Shown: positions 1 through 9,769, numbered from the stretch's first letter. The stretch is DNA of 64,000 bases from Bacillus sp. V3-13 (GCF_002860165.1 NZ_PGUZ01000042.1:1-64000), one strand, 5' to 3'. Notes: generated by a model not told the origin, from the sequence alone. A program made the numbers and translations.

Positions 1-637
<637 letters not shown>

Positions 638-660
638 TGTTCTCCAAATACAGTTGACTC

Positions 661-690
661 ATCCCCTTTCTTTTTTAAGAGGGGATTTTT
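661..690 (+). terminator. Rho-independent terminator of fer
   Basis: Stem ATCCCCT / AGGGGAT with a 12-base loop, followed by a T run, 23 bases after the fer stop codon. Confidence 0.8.
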
Positions 691-703
691 ACATAAGTAC
701 GCA

Positions 704-752
704 AAAAAGCCGGAGCTTGTGGAATTCATTCATTCCACAAGCTCCGGCTTTT
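704..752. terminator. Long bidirectional terminator between fer and ribU
   Basis: A near-perfect stem of about 22 bp (AAAGCCGGAGCTTGTGGAAT and its complement) with a four-base loop, flanked by A and T runs so it can work on both strands. It lies just past the ribU stop codon and separates two converging genes. Confidence 0.85.
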
Positions 753-758
753 CATTCA

Positions 759-1340
759 TTATATGCTTTTATAGGCGGCCTGTTTGCCGATCCATGTCTG
801 CATCCTGGAAAACAGTAACATAAACACAAGTGATATAAACAAACCTTTTACAATATTGAACGGCAGGATGGCGGTTACGATCAACTGGCGTGTCTCCACA
901 GCAGACATTGCCGGCGCATTCAAGAAAAAGGTGTAGGCAGGCAGGATAACAAAATAGTTTAGGACACTCATCAGAATCGCCATCAGAACAGTTCCGTTAA
1001 AAAGGGCAAGCGTCATGCCTTTTTTGGATTTTATTTTTTCATAAATGTAGACGGTTGGCAGAATAAAGGTAACTCCGGCAATAAAATTGGCAATATGCCC
1101 GACAGGTACTCCGGTCGCACTGCCAGTCAAAAAATAATCCAAAATATTTTTAAACAATTCTACCAGAATTCCGGCCACCGGCCCAAAGATCAACGCAGCA
1201 ATCAATGCAGGAATATCGCTGAAATCAATCATTAAAAAGCTCGGAAATGGCGGGATTGGAAAGTTCAGCAGCATTAAAACATAAGCTATGCTGCTTAGCA
1301 TCCCAATCGATACTAGCGCTTTGACATTTAATTTTTTCAT
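759..1340 (-). CDS. ribU: Riboflavin ECF transporter S component RibU/FmnP
   Basis: A 193-residue, very hydrophobic protein with about six membrane helices, the substrate-binding S subunit of an energy-coupling-factor importer for riboflavin. It works with the shared EcfA/A'/T module encoded elsewhere. Segments typical of the family are visible: the N-terminal IPPFPSFLMIDFSDIPALI region, then FKNILDYFLTGSATGVPVG. The ATG at 1340 has AGGAGAG upstream. The gene is preceded by an FMN riboswitch with its own terminator, so expression should fall when FMN is plentiful. B. subtilis has the same gene (ypaA/fmnP) beside fer and serA. Confidence 0.93.
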   Translation of the reverse strand: MKKLNVKALVSIGMLSSIAYVLMLLNFPIPPFPSFLMIDFSDIPALIAALIFGPVAGILVELFKNILDYFLTGSATGVPVGHIANFIAGVTFILPTVYIYEKIKSKKGMTLALFNGTVLMAILMSVLNYFVILPAYTFFLNAPAMSAVETRQLIVTAILPFNIVKGLFISLVFMLLFSRMQTWIGKQAAYKSI

Positions 1341-1407
1341 GTTCCTCTCTCCTTTTTGAGATCCATCTCACAATAGAAGAAAGGTTCGGCATTGGCATAC
1401 ACTACGT

Positions 1408-1436
1408 AAAAAACCCCCAAACAATAGTTTGAGGGA
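1408..1436 (-). terminator. Riboswitch-controlled terminator upstream of ribU
   Basis: Read on the minus strand: CCCTCAAAC, a four-base loop, GTTTGGGGG, then a T run. It lies between the FMN aptamer and ribU, where the expression platform of an RFN element is expected. Confidence 0.8.
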
Positions 1437-1499
1437 GAATTTACAAAGGCACGCTGAATAAACATTTAAACCCTGCAAAATTTAAATGCCTGCAGAACC

Positions 1500-1736
1500 T
1501 CCATCTTCTCCCATCCAGACTATACTGTCGGCTTTGGATTCACACCAAATCTGCCTATATGCGATTGTCCAGCTGTGGCTATTCACCGAGCCGATCAATC
1601 CATTCACTGGAGATTTCCCCCACAGTTTGGATGGCATCAGCTTGCCGGGAATATGCCTCGCTATTCAATCAGGCTCGCGGGCTTAGAGCACTGGCTCCTC
1701 ACCGCCGGTCGGGATTTTCACCCTGCCCCGAAGATA
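1500..1736 (-). promoter_or_regulatory. FMN riboswitch (RFN element)
   Basis: The minus strand carries the conserved RFN segments in order: CTTCGGGGCAGGG, TGAAAATCCCGACCGGCGGT, AGCCCGCGAGCC, GCAGATTTGGTG, CCAAAGCCGACAGTATAGTC and TGGGAGAAGATGG. The variable arm between AGCCCGCGAGCC and GCAGATTTGGTG is about 117 bases, unusually long. The aptamer should bind FMN and favour the terminator at 1408-1436, lowering ribU expression. Confidence 0.95.
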
Positions 1737-1761
1737 GATCGTATTTAGTTTTTACAGGATA

Positions 1762-1790
1762 AGTATACTGAAAAAAAGATGATTTGTGAA
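1762..1790 (-). promoter_or_regulatory. SigA-type promoter of the ribU leader
   Basis: Minus strand TTCACA, 17-base spacer, TATACT. The start would fall about 20-30 bases before the aptamer. Inferred from sequence only. Confidence 0.6.
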
Positions 1791-1903
1791 GAACTATGCA
1801 TATGAAAACTTTGAACATTCTCTTACGATGTCAATATGTTATCGAATTTCATCACTTCACCAAATTAAAGTGTTTACATTTTAAAGTGTTACAATTATGT
1901 ACA

Positions 1904-1932
1904 TTGACATATAAAAATCCGTCTTGTAAAAT
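1904..1932 (+). promoter_or_regulatory. SigA promoter of serA
   Basis: TTGACA at 1904-1909, 17-base spacer, TAAAAT at 1927-1932, about 45 bases ahead of the serA start. Confidence 0.75.
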
Positions 1933-1977
1933 AATCAGAAAATTGCTTAATAATTATTGGGAAAAGCGGGTGAATTT

Positions 1978-3555
1978 ATGCACAAAATTTTAGTGGCAGA
2001 TTCGATCAGTGAAGCCGGGCTTGAGCCACTGCTCACGATGGACAACGTCGAGATTATCCAGAAAAAAACGGATGATCCGGATGTGCCTCTTGATCAAGTG
2101 GATGCTCTTTTAGTAAGAAGTGCAACAACCGTTACTTCGGAACTGCTTGAGAAAATGCCCTCATTAAAAATCATTGCTCGTGCTGGCGTTGGGGTTGACA
2201 ATATTGACGTCGACGCTGCAACCAAAAAAGGAATCGTCGTCGTAAATGCGCCTGATGGAAATACAATTTCCACTGCGGAGCATACGTTTGCGATGATGGC
2301 TTCATTGATGCGAAATATTCCCCAGGCCCACGGTTCCATGAAAAATTATGAATGGAAGCGCAACGCCTTTGTCGGTAAAGAGCTTTACGGGAAGACGCTT
2401 GGAATCATTGGAATGGGCAGAATCGGCTCGGAATTGGCAAAGCGGGCTAAAGCCTTCGGGATGGCGGTCCAGGTATACGATCCGTTTTTAACAAAAGAAC
2501 GTGCGGCAAATCTCGGAGTTGAAGCGTGTTCTCTAGACGATGTGCTAGCAAGAGCTGATATTATTACCGTTCACACCCCGCTTACATCTGAAACAAAAGG
2601 CCTTATCAATGATCAAGCATTGGCGAAGACGAAAAAAGGGGTTTTCTTTTTGAATTGCGCGCGCGGGGGGATTATTGATGAGCAGGCTCTTGCAAAGTAT
2701 ATAGGAGCCGGGCATGTGGCCGGGGCCGCGCTTGACGTATTTGAAACGGAGCCGCCGGGCGAAAATCCATTGTTAAAATTTGACAATGTGATCGCCACTC
2801 CCCACCTCGGAGCATCGACGAAAGAAGCTCAATTAAATGTTGCCACCCAGGTTGCGGAAGAGGTCCGCTTATTTCTCGAAGATAAGCCTGTTTCCAATTC
2901 TATTAATCTACCGGCTATCTCCAAGGAATTGTACGAAAAGATCCGTCCCTTTCATCACCTGGCCAAACAGATCGGAACCATTTTATCCCAGTGCATAAAA
3001 GAAGGTGTCCATGAAATATCGGTCACATATTCCGGTTCTGTTGCTGATTTGGAAACAACCTATTTAACAAAGGCGCTGCTATCAGGATTTTTCCGAAACA
3101 GAATTGACGTAAATGTAAACGAAGTAAATGCGTTGCTGACAGCAAAGGAACGCGGCATTACGGTTGGGGAAAAAATTTCAACCCATACATACGGCTATGC
3201 AAACAGCGTAACTGTGACGGCAAAAGGGGATGAAAGCCAGTTCACAATCCGCGGTACATATATCGATCATTACGGGCCGCGGATTGTCTATTTAAACGAT
3301 TTTAATATCGACTTCCTGCCGGAAGGAAATCTTTTATATATTCAGCATATGGACCGGCCGGGCGTCATCGGCCGGGTTGGAAAAATTCTTGGCGATCATT
3401 CGATCAACATTGCGACCATGCAAGTTGGAAGAAAGCAGGCAGGCGGGGAAGCGATCATGCTATTATCGTTTGATAAACCCCTTCAGGAAGGGATGATCGA
3501 GCAATTATTCCAATTGGACGACATCGTGTCGATTAACCCTATTTTGTTATCTTAA
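1978..3555 (+). CDS. serA: D-3-phosphoglycerate dehydrogenase, serine biosynthesis
   Basis: A 525-residue cytoplasmic enzyme that oxidises 3-phosphoglycerate to 3-phosphohydroxypyruvate with NAD+, the first step of serine synthesis. The N-terminal 2-hydroxyacid dehydrogenase domain has the GMGRIGSELA Rossmann motif near residue 150, the ARGGIIDE segment, and the PHLGAST catalytic histidine region. An intervening domain follows, then a C-terminal ACT domain (DRPGVIGRVGKILGDHSINIATMQVGR), which usually senses L-serine. Length equals B. subtilis SerA. I chose the ATG at 1978 because MHKILVAD aligns with the family N-terminus; an upstream in-frame ATG at 1957 adds unrelated residues. Own promoter and terminator. 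Confidence 0.97.
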   Translation: MHKILVADSISEAGLEPLLTMDNVEIIQKKTDDPDVPLDQVDALLVRSATTVTSELLEKMPSLKIIARAGVGVDNIDVDAATKKGIVVVNAPDGNTISTAEHTFAMMASLMRNIPQAHGSMKNYEWKRNAFVGKELYGKTLGIIGMGRIGSELAKRAKAFGMAVQVYDPFLTKERAANLGVEACSLDDVLARADIITVHTPLTSETKGLINDQALAKTKKGVFFLNCARGGIIDEQALAKYIGAGHVAGAALDVFETEPPGENPLLKFDNVIATPHLGASTKEAQLNVATQVAEEVRLFLEDKPVSNSINLPAISKELYEKIRPFHHLAKQIGTILSQCIKEGVHEISVTYSGSVADLETTYLTKALLSGFFRNRIDVNVNEVNALLTAKERGITVGEKISTHTYGYANSVTVTAKGDESQFTIRGTYIDHYGPRIVYLNDFNIDFLPEGNLLYIQHMDRPGVIGRVGKILGDHSINIATMQVGRKQAGGEAIMLLSFDKPLQEGMIEQLFQLDDIVSINPILLS

Positions 3556-3556
3556 C

Positions 3557-3591
3557 AAAAACAGGACAGAGTCAGTCTCTGTCCTGTTTTT
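3557..3591 (+). terminator. Terminator of serA
   Basis: Stem AAAACAGGACAGAG / CTCTGTCCTGTTTT with a short loop and a terminal T run, directly after the stop codon. Confidence 0.9.
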
Positions 3592-3665
3592 ATGTATGAT
3601 CAACCAGCCGGCTTCGTTTTTTTATGTAGCTCCGTTTATTTAGGGTATGTGAACTCGCTTTTCTT

Positions 3666-4478
3666 TTAACCAAGCGGAAATTCTTTTCGTTCTCCTTTTG
3701 AGAAGGTCATGATCGACCCGTAGCCAACATCTTTTGCCAGCTTCAGCGCCTGGTCAAAGCCGGCCCCTACATCTTCAGGGACGTGGGCATCGGACGAGAG
3801 AACGATCGGAATTTTCTTGTTGTAGCACATTTCCAGCAGCCTTTTATCCGGGTATAATTCCCCGACAGGCTTTCTTAAGCCGGCTGTGCTTATTTCCACA
3901 CATGTTTTTGACTCTGCCAGAGCGTTTGTGGCCCGTTCGTATTGCGCCAATAAAAATTCTTCGTCCTTAGGGACATATTTAAAAATTTTCACAAGATCAA
4001 GATGCCCGACAATATCAAAAAGATTCGACTCCGCGAGGGTAACAACCTGATCGAAATAAGAAGTATATACTTCATGAAGATCGCGTCTGTCCCATTCATG
4101 TTTGTATTCACCCAGGTCAATGCCAAAATCACCGATCCAATGGATTGAGCCGATCACATAATCAAAATCATATTGGTTAATGAACTGCTCCATCTCTTTA
4201 TGTTTTCCAGGAGTATAATCCATTTCGATCGACATCTTTACATCAATATCGTTATCCCAGGCCTCGTGAAAAAGCCTTACATAATCATCCATATCATAAT
4301 ATCTTCGTTCATTTACCCAATCGTTTTGCAAAATATTCGCAGTCTGGTAAAAGTGATAAGCGTGTTCGGAAACCCCAAACTGGCCAATCCCTTTTTGGGC
4401 TGCCTGGTCTGTAAATTTCCGTAAATAGTCAAGTGTCAGCGTTCCCTTTTCAAGATGATTATGGTAATCCGTCAGCAT
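3666..4478 (-). CDS. PHP-domain phosphoesterase, HisJ-type histidinol-phosphatase family
   Basis: A 270-residue PHP-domain protein. The metal-binding motifs are visible: DYHNH at the N-terminus, SEHAY near residue 45, an E in SIEMDYTPG, GSIHW, GHLDL, and the C-terminal SSDAH. This set is typical of HisJ-type histidinol-phosphate phosphatases, which dephosphorylate histidinol phosphate in histidine synthesis. The closest use is a guess, because PHP paralogues act on several phosphates and no other his gene is near. The ATG at 4478 has GGAGAGGGCGG upstream and is preferred to a TTG 18 bases earlier. It stands alone between serA and the M23 peptidase gene. Confidence 0.8.
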   Translation of the reverse strand: MLTDYHNHLEKGTLTLDYLRKFTDQAAQKGIGQFGVSEHAYHFYQTANILQNDWVNERRYYDMDDYVRLFHEAWDNDIDVKMSIEMDYTPGKHKEMEQFINQYDFDYVIGSIHWIGDFGIDLGEYKHEWDRRDLHEVYTSYFDQVVTLAESNLFDIVGHLDLVKIFKYVPKDEEFLLAQYERATNALAESKTCVEISTAGLRKPVGELYPDKRLLEMCYNKKIPIVLSSDAHVPEDVGAGFDQALKLAKDVGYGSIMTFSKGERKEFPLG

Positions 4479-4575
4479 ATTCTCCGCCCTCTCCAATTTT
4501 TATCATTATACTTTTTAATAAAGGAGATCGGCAAGAAAAAAATCAATAATGGCATCCGGATTGAATCATTTTTGT

Positions 4576-5490
4576 TTATTCATCAAGGCGAAGGGTCAAT
4601 AATTGCTGCGGCTGAATTAACGCTGATTCCAGATTATTTATTTCCATCAATTGTTGAACGGTCGTGTTTGCCGCCCGGGAAATGCTTGTTAATGTATCAC
4701 CCGGTTGGACTATATACTGGTTTTTAGTGGACGGTTTTATTGAAAGCTTTTGGTTTGGCTGAAGCCTGTTTCCGTCGATTCCGTTTAAAGTTGTAATCGT
4801 GTGAATTGAGGCGTTGTAATGTTCAGCAATTGACCAGACGGTTTCCCCCGGCTGGACGACGTGGATGATTTCCTGTGGCCCGGCATGATCCGCTTGCTTT
4901 TCCTGGACTGACCGGGGCTTGGCGGCGACTTCAATTGCGTCATAGCCAGGTTTATGATTTTTAAATGCCTGGACAGCTTCGCCCATTGCGATATTTCCTA
5001 AAACGGCAACAGGATTAACAGCATTTTTCTTTTCCACAGTCCATTCAGTCTGATGAACTTCAAAATGAAGATGTACACCTGACGAATCGCCTGTACTGCC
5101 CATTCCGCCAATCAAATCACCCTGTTTGACTGTCTGCCCTTCCTGTACATAGCGTTTATTTAAGTGCGCGTACACCGTCTCAAAATTATTTGGATGCCTG
5201 ATAAAAACGACATGCCCATACGAACCGGAATAATACGATTTCAGAACCGTTCCCTCGTCTACAGCATAAATAGGCGTACCGTTTTTCGCCGCGATATCTA
5301 TTCCTTTGTGATGCCCATGTCTTGTGCCATACAAATCCGTAATAATGCCATCAGCAGGCCAGATCCAATGGGCAGTTTGTTCGCTTACGTTTAGTGATTC
5401 AGCCTGGGAGTGCTTTCCGCCAAGAAATAATAAACTAACACACAATGCCATAATACCGGCAATCAGAAACCTTTTTATGTAGTCTTTCAT
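4576..5490 (-). CDS. Secreted M23 (LytM-type) peptidase with two LysM domains
   Basis: 304 residues. An N-terminal signal peptide (KR followed by a hydrophobic stretch, probable cleavage after QAES) leads to a peptidase M23 domain with the zinc ligands in GHHKGIDI and HLHFEVH. Two LysM repeats follow at the C-terminus, each opening with a VQPGETVW or VQPGDTLT motif. This layout is that of exported cell-wall endopeptidases or of non-catalytic wall-binding regulators. The key histidines and aspartate are present, so activity is likely. Not far from SpoIIQ/LytH-like proteins in plan, but the LysM pair differs. The ATG at 5490 has AAGGAGG upstream. Exact substrate bond unknown. Confidence 0.88.
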   Translation of the reverse strand: MKDYIKRFLIAGIMALCVSLLFLGGKHSQAESLNVSEQTAHWIWPADGIITDLYGTRHGHHKGIDIAAKNGTPIYAVDEGTVLKSYYSGSYGHVVFIRHPNNFETVYAHLNKRYVQEGQTVKQGDLIGGMGSTGDSSGVHLHFEVHQTEWTVEKKNAVNPVAVLGNIAMGEAVQAFKNHKPGYDAIEVAAKPRSVQEKQADHAGPQEIIHVVQPGETVWSIAEHYNASIHTITTLNGIDGNRLQPNQKLSIKPSTKNQYIVQPGDTLTSISRAANTTVQQLMEINNLESALIQPQQLLTLRLDE

Positions 5491-5833
5491 TCTTTGCCTC
5501 CTTAACTTGTACTCTCCCTTTCACGTTATGAACGTTTGTACTTTATTAGAACTTCATGTCTATGTGGCTGCACCTGAAAACAGTATTTGGTGTTTCCTGA
5601 CATTTTATGCAAATTCATTTATTTATTCGCAAGAGCAAGCGTTTTGGACATCATTCCGAAGCAGATAAAATGTCGGTCACGATGGCTCAAAAATAAAATA
5701 TTAAATTTTTTTTACAAAGGACTCCATCAATTCGTAACAATTTAAATTTTCGAATATAATAGAATCTTTTATCATATTGTTATAAAATGGAATCACCAAC
5801 CAATATTATGGGATCTCTGAAGGATGTGGCCAG
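5491..5833. other. AT-rich divergent intergenic region with promoter candidates
   Basis: This 343-base gap separates the divergent M23 and PBP genes and holds no ORF with a ribosome site. A TATAAT box lies at 5755-5760 with a poor -35 near 5731; a second TATAAA lies near 5780. Either could serve the PBP gene. Confidence 0.45.
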
Positions 5834-7912
5834 ATGAAAAAGAAAAAAGAAAAGCGCTATCTTCCGATAAGATTGAACTTATTATTTTTTGCTGTATTTC
5901 TACTATTCTCCTTATTGATATTAAGACTGGGAATCGTGCAAATTGTTTATGGAAATGATTTTAAGCGGGAGGTCGACAGAACCGAAAGCATTACTGTACA
6001 AAAACCGGTTCCGCGCGGAAAAATGTATGACCGGCATGGAAGAATCATTGTCGACAATACGCCAACTAATGCGATAACGTATACTAAATTGCAGGGAACA
6101 ACCCCGAAAGAAATGCTTGCGACGGCAGAAAATCTGGCAAAACTGATCACCGTTGGCACTGAAAAGATTCGGGAAAGAGACAAACAAGATTTCTGGATCC
6201 TGCGAAACCCGCAAAAAGCAGCTGAAAAAATCACGAAGGCTGAGCTGCAATTGTTCAAAAAGAAAAAGTTGACTGATAAAGAGCTTTACCAGCTGCAGCT
6301 TGATCGGATAACCGAAGAAGACTTAAAGACGCTCACCGAGGATGACTTAAAAGTTCTCGCGATTTACCGTGAACTGAATTCCGGCTACGCGTTAACACCG
6401 CAAATCGTCAAAAATGATCATGTCACAAAGGAAGAGTTTGCACTCGTCAGCGAAAATTTAAACGCGATGCCTGGAGTAGACACAACGGCTGACTGGAAAA
6501 GAAAATACTTATATGAATCTACGTTGAAATCGGTGCTCGGAGGCATTACTGAAACGGATGACGGTCTCCCTGAAGAACGGATTGATTACTTTTTATCGCG
6601 CGGCTACAGCCGGAACGACCGGGTTGGCAAAAGTTATCTTGAAATGCAATACGAGGATGTATTGCATGGCCATAAAGCAAAAATCAAAAATATCACCGAT
6701 AAAGCCGGCAATGTCCTTGGAACTGAAGTCATTTCAGAAGGCCAGCGCGGCAAAGACCTTGTCTTAACGATCGATATGGACCTGCAGATTGCTGTTGAAA
6801 AAATCATTGAAGAACAGCTTTGGGCCACCAAGCAGCTCCCTCATACAAATCTGCTTGACCGGGCATACGTCGTGTTGATCGAGCCAAAGACAGGAGAAAT
6901 CTTGACGATGGCCGGCAAGAGAATCGTCAAAAATGAAGAGACCGGCAAGAACGAAATGATTGATGATGCCCTCGGAAATATCACCACTACTTACAATGTT
7001 GGTTCCGCTGTTAAGGGCGCTACAGTTTTAACCGGCTTTAAAACCGGAGCAATTAAGCCTGCTGACTGGTTCGATGATACACCATTAAGAATTAAAAACA
7101 CTCCGGAAAAAGGCTCGTACACCTATCTTGGCAGGCCGGATGACGTGCAAGCTCTTAAACTGTCTTCCAATGTATATATGTTCCACACCGCGATCCGAAT
7201 TGGAAAAGGACACTACCGTCCAAACATGCCATTGCCTATCGATACACAGGCCTTCAGCACAATCAGGGATTCATTTGCCCAGTTTGGATTAGGGGTCAAA
7301 ACGGGAATCGACTTGCCGAATGAACAAATTGGCTTCAAAGGAATGAGCACGTTACCAGGTCATCTGCTTGATCTTGTGATTGGCCAGTATGATACGTATT
7401 CAACAATGCAGCTGGCCCAATACGTGTCAACAATTGCCAATGATGGATACCGGATTAAACCCCATATTGTGAAAGAAATCCGTGAGCCGGCGTCCGATCA
7501 AAATGAACTCGGTCCAATTTTTAAGAAAATCCCAGCTGCCGTATTAAATAAACTTGACGTTCGCGAGGAATGGCTTGACCGCGTTCAGCTCGGATTTCAA
7601 AAGGTCATGCAGGAAAGCGGCGGAACCGGCTACCGGGCCTTTGGCACTGCCGCTTACCTGCCTGCTGGTAAAACAGGAACGGCCCAGGCATTCTATGACG
7701 GCCCGCAGCGAAAAAAATCCGATGGCCCCCCTCCGGAAGTCATGAACCTGAGTTTAGTGGGATACGCTCCGTACAATAATCCGGAAGTAGCGATGGCCGT
7801 TATTGTTCCGTGGGCTTATCAGGCAGACACCGGTCCTTCTCCGAACATGGAAATCGGCCGGAAAGTCCTGGATACTTATTTCAGCTTGAAGCACCGCACA
7901 GACGGACAGTAG
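5834..7912 (+). CDS. Class B penicillin-binding protein, PbpA/PbpH type transpeptidase
   Basis: A 692-residue membrane-anchored transpeptidase that cross-links peptidoglycan. One membrane helix at about residues 12-38 is followed by the PBP dimerisation domain (PRGKMYDRHGRII) and a Lys/Glu-rich insertion around 115-200. The catalytic domain holds SAVK (Ser391, Lys394), SSN near 444 and KTGTA near 613, so all three active-site motifs are intact. Size and layout match the elongation PBPs PbpA and PbpH of B. subtilis; I cannot tell which. The ATG at 5834 has GAAGGATG upstream. It converges on rsiX and shares a terminator with it. Confidence 0.93.
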   Translation: MKKKKEKRYLPIRLNLLFFAVFLLFSLLILRLGIVQIVYGNDFKREVDRTESITVQKPVPRGKMYDRHGRIIVDNTPTNAITYTKLQGTTPKEMLATAENLAKLITVGTEKIRERDKQDFWILRNPQKAAEKITKAELQLFKKKKLTDKELYQLQLDRITEEDLKTLTEDDLKVLAIYRELNSGYALTPQIVKNDHVTKEEFALVSENLNAMPGVDTTADWKRKYLYESTLKSVLGGITETDDGLPEERIDYFLSRGYSRNDRVGKSYLEMQYEDVLHGHKAKIKNITDKAGNVLGTEVISEGQRGKDLVLTIDMDLQIAVEKIIEEQLWATKQLPHTNLLDRAYVVLIEPKTGEILTMAGKRIVKNEETGKNEMIDDALGNITTTYNVGSAVKGATVLTGFKTGAIKPADWFDDTPLRIKNTPEKGSYTYLGRPDDVQALKLSSNVYMFHTAIRIGKGHYRPNMPLPIDTQAFSTIRDSFAQFGLGVKTGIDLPNEQIGFKGMSTLPGHLLDLVIGQYDTYSTMQLAQYVSTIANDGYRIKPHIVKEIREPASDQNELGPIFKKIPAAVLNKLDVREEWLDRVQLGFQKVMQESGGTGYRAFGTAAYLPAGKTGTAQAFYDGPQRKKSDGPPPEVMNLSLVGYAPYNNPEVAMAVIVPWAYQADTGPSPNMEIGRKVLDTYFSLKHRTDGQ

Positions 7913-7916
7913 TTAA

Positions 7917-7945
7917 AAAAGATCAGCCGTGCTGGCTGATCTTAT
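7917..7945. terminator. Bidirectional terminator between the PBP gene and rsiX
   Basis: Stem AAGATCAGCC / GGCTGATCTT with a five-base loop, flanked by an A run on the left and TTATTTT on the right. It overlaps the rsiX stop codon, so both converging genes can use it. Confidence 0.85.
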
Positions 7946-9189
7946 TTTCTGATATTTTGTTTATTTGCTCCGAGCGGGACATTGATGACTTGGGAAACCG
8001 GAAAGCCGCCGATCGATTCAACCGTGTCGTTTTTCAGGATGACAGCCCCGTAGCCGAAATCTTTGGCTGTCAATAAAATCGCTTCAACCGTATAAACTGC
8101 ATTCGCAGACTTTTCAAAATTTGCAGGGCCATTTAACTCAACGGATAACAGCTTTGCATTTTCCCGGGAAGGCTTAATTTCGAATTGACCCGGTATCGAT
8201 GGCAAGAGATTTCCTTCTGCTGATTTTTTCTGCATCGCGAGAAACGCTTCATCGATCGAAGCATATTCTTTGGTTGACGGAACTAAAAGAGGCTGTTCAA
8301 GGCTTCCCTGGTTTAAGAAAAAGTAACCATGGGCCCCTGATGATTGATCGCTTGCCAAATTAATACTTTCAGGCAAATCATTCTTCTTCAGACCCGCTTC
8401 ATCCGCTGTTCGCAGGATAATCATGTCAACTTTGCCGGCGAAGCTTTGTTCAAGCACCTTTTGTATTATTAACTCACTGTCCGGCTCCTGACCGTACTGC
8501 GTATTTTCCGGAAAATTAATGGTAAGTTCCCGCTTTGTTTCATCGAGGCTAAAGTCAGCCTTAAGCGGATAATAATCATTGAGGCCCCAAGTCTCTTCCG
8601 CAAGATGGCCGGCTGTTTCCTCGTACAAGTCAATCCAAGGCTTTTTTTCCTCATTTGTAACAAGCACGCTGATCGGGACAACATTTTGTCCATCAGCTGC
8701 AGGAAGGGCATAGGTCAGTAATTCCTGCCCGTTTACATCCTCTTCATAAACGGCCGTCCTCGCAGGTGCCGCACTTAAAGTATCGGCCCCTTCTGCAGTC
8801 AAGGTATTCGCACTATCTGCTCGAGGATCTGCCTGGGTTTCAGCAGCTGATTCTTGTTGATCTTTCTTCTCCGCTTTGTCAGCATGTCTGTTGCTTTCCA
8901 AAGCGATCTTGTTTTCCTCCCGGCCTTCATGCTGCCGTTGCGCCGATTCCAAACTCATATTCCGGGCGGGGGAATCCCGCCAATCCAACAGTTCGGGCGC
9001 CAAAATAAAGAAAAGGATCAAGGCGGCTGCGGCAGCCAGGCCCGGCATGAGCCATGCCTGGCGCTTTCTTTTCCCGAGCTTCCCGGCAATATTTTGATAG
9101 ATATCCTGAGGATTGCGATGATCTGTTAGCTTTGGCATTTGCCCAAGCAGCTTTTCAATGCGCTCATCGCTCCACTCTGATTTTTTCAA
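7942..9189 (-). CDS. rsiX: Anti-sigma factor RsiX, membrane regulator of SigX
   Basis: A 415-residue single-pass membrane protein expected to hold SigX at the membrane. The N-terminal cytoplasmic part (MKKSEWSDERIEKLL, then DPQDIYQNI) resembles the B. subtilis RsiX anti-sigma domain, a membrane helix lies at about 46-65, and the long extracytoplasmic part has a charged linker (about 75-135) before a globular C-terminal domain. The gene begins inside sigX and overlaps it by 26 bases, implying coupled translation of sigma and anti-sigma. RsiX is somewhat longer than in B. subtilis, mostly through the linker. Confidence 0.92.
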   Translation of the reverse strand: MKKSEWSDERIEKLLGQMPKLTDHRNPQDIYQNIAGKLGKRKRQAWLMPGLAAAAALILFFILAPELLDWRDSPARNMSLESAQRQHEGREENKIALESNRHADKAEKKDQQESAAETQADPRADSANTLTAEGADTLSAAPARTAVYEEDVNGQELLTYALPAADGQNVVPISVLVTNEEKKPWIDLYEETAGHLAEETWGLNDYYPLKADFSLDETKRELTINFPENTQYGQEPDSELIIQKVLEQSFAGKVDMIILRTADEAGLKKNDLPESINLASDQSSGAHGYFFLNQGSLEQPLLVPSTKEYASIDEAFLAMQKKSAEGNLLPSIPGQFEIKPSRENAKLLSVELNGPANFEKSANAVYTVEAILLTAKDFGYGAVILKNDTVESIGGFPVSQVINVPLGANKQNIRK

Positions 9190-9715
9190 TGCTCATACCC
9201 TCCTTTTCCATCGATTCTTCCATTCGCTTCTTTAACACCTTCAAGGCCCGGTGCTGGGTTGTTTTCACTTTGCTTTCTGTCCAGTCCAGCGCTTCAGCCG
9301 TTTCACTGATCGACATCCCCTGGATATAGCGCATTGTAATAACCATTCTTTGATCGACAGTGCATTGCTCCAGGCATCCGTACATCGCGCGAATTTCTTC
9401 ATTCTGCATCGCAACCTCTTCCGGGATTGGCTGTTCATCCATCACTTGCTGGGTTGACCAGTCAAATCTGTCGAGCAGCCGCTGCTTCCAGCCTTTTTGC
9501 TTGCGAAAGAAATCAATTGCTACATTCCTGGCAATCGAAAACAACCACGTTTTTTCACTGCTCTTCCCCTCAAACCGCTCGTAAGACTTTAGCACTCTAA
9601 TATATACTTCCTGAACAAGGTCCTCTGCCTGTTCTCTATTTCTCACCATATAAAACAAGAATTGAAATACATCCTGATGGTATTTCGTATACAATTCCTC
9701 AAAAACGGAGTCCAT
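9164..9715 (-). CDS. sigX: ECF sigma factor SigX
   Basis: A 183-residue extracytoplasmic-function sigma factor. Region 2 is at about 5-75 (YHQDVFQFLFYMVRNREQAEDLVQEVYI, with the RNA polymerase and -10 contacts), and region 4 at about 125-170 (MRYIQGMSISETAEALDWTESKVKTTQHRALK, a helix-turn-helix for the -35). In Bacillus SigX controls genes that change cell-surface charge and lipids and help resist cationic peptides. The ATG has GGGGAGGGG upstream. A matching ECF promoter lies at 9743-9769. Placement next to rsiX and resE is the same as in B. subtilis. Confidence 0.96.
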   Translation of the reverse strand: MDSVFEELYTKYHQDVFQFLFYMVRNREQAEDLVQEVYIRVLKSYERFEGKSSEKTWLFSIARNVAIDFFRKQKGWKQRLLDRFDWSTQQVMDEQPIPEEVAMQNEEIRAMYGCLEQCTVDQRMVITMRYIQGMSISETAEALDWTESKVKTTQHRALKVLKKRMEESMEKEGMSIEKIRVER

Positions 9716-9742
9716 CGGTTCCCCTCCCCGTTCAACATAATA

Positions 9743-9769
9743 GTCGTAATTTATGTATAAAAAGTTTCA
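9743..9769 (-). promoter_or_regulatory. ECF autoregulatory promoter of sigX-rsiX
   Basis: Minus strand TGAAAC, exactly 17 bases, CGAC, about 28 bases before the sigX start. TGtAAC-N17-CGAC is the known SigX autoregulatory pattern in B. subtilis; here the -35 has A in place of T. SigW or SigM could also read it. Confidence 0.75.
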
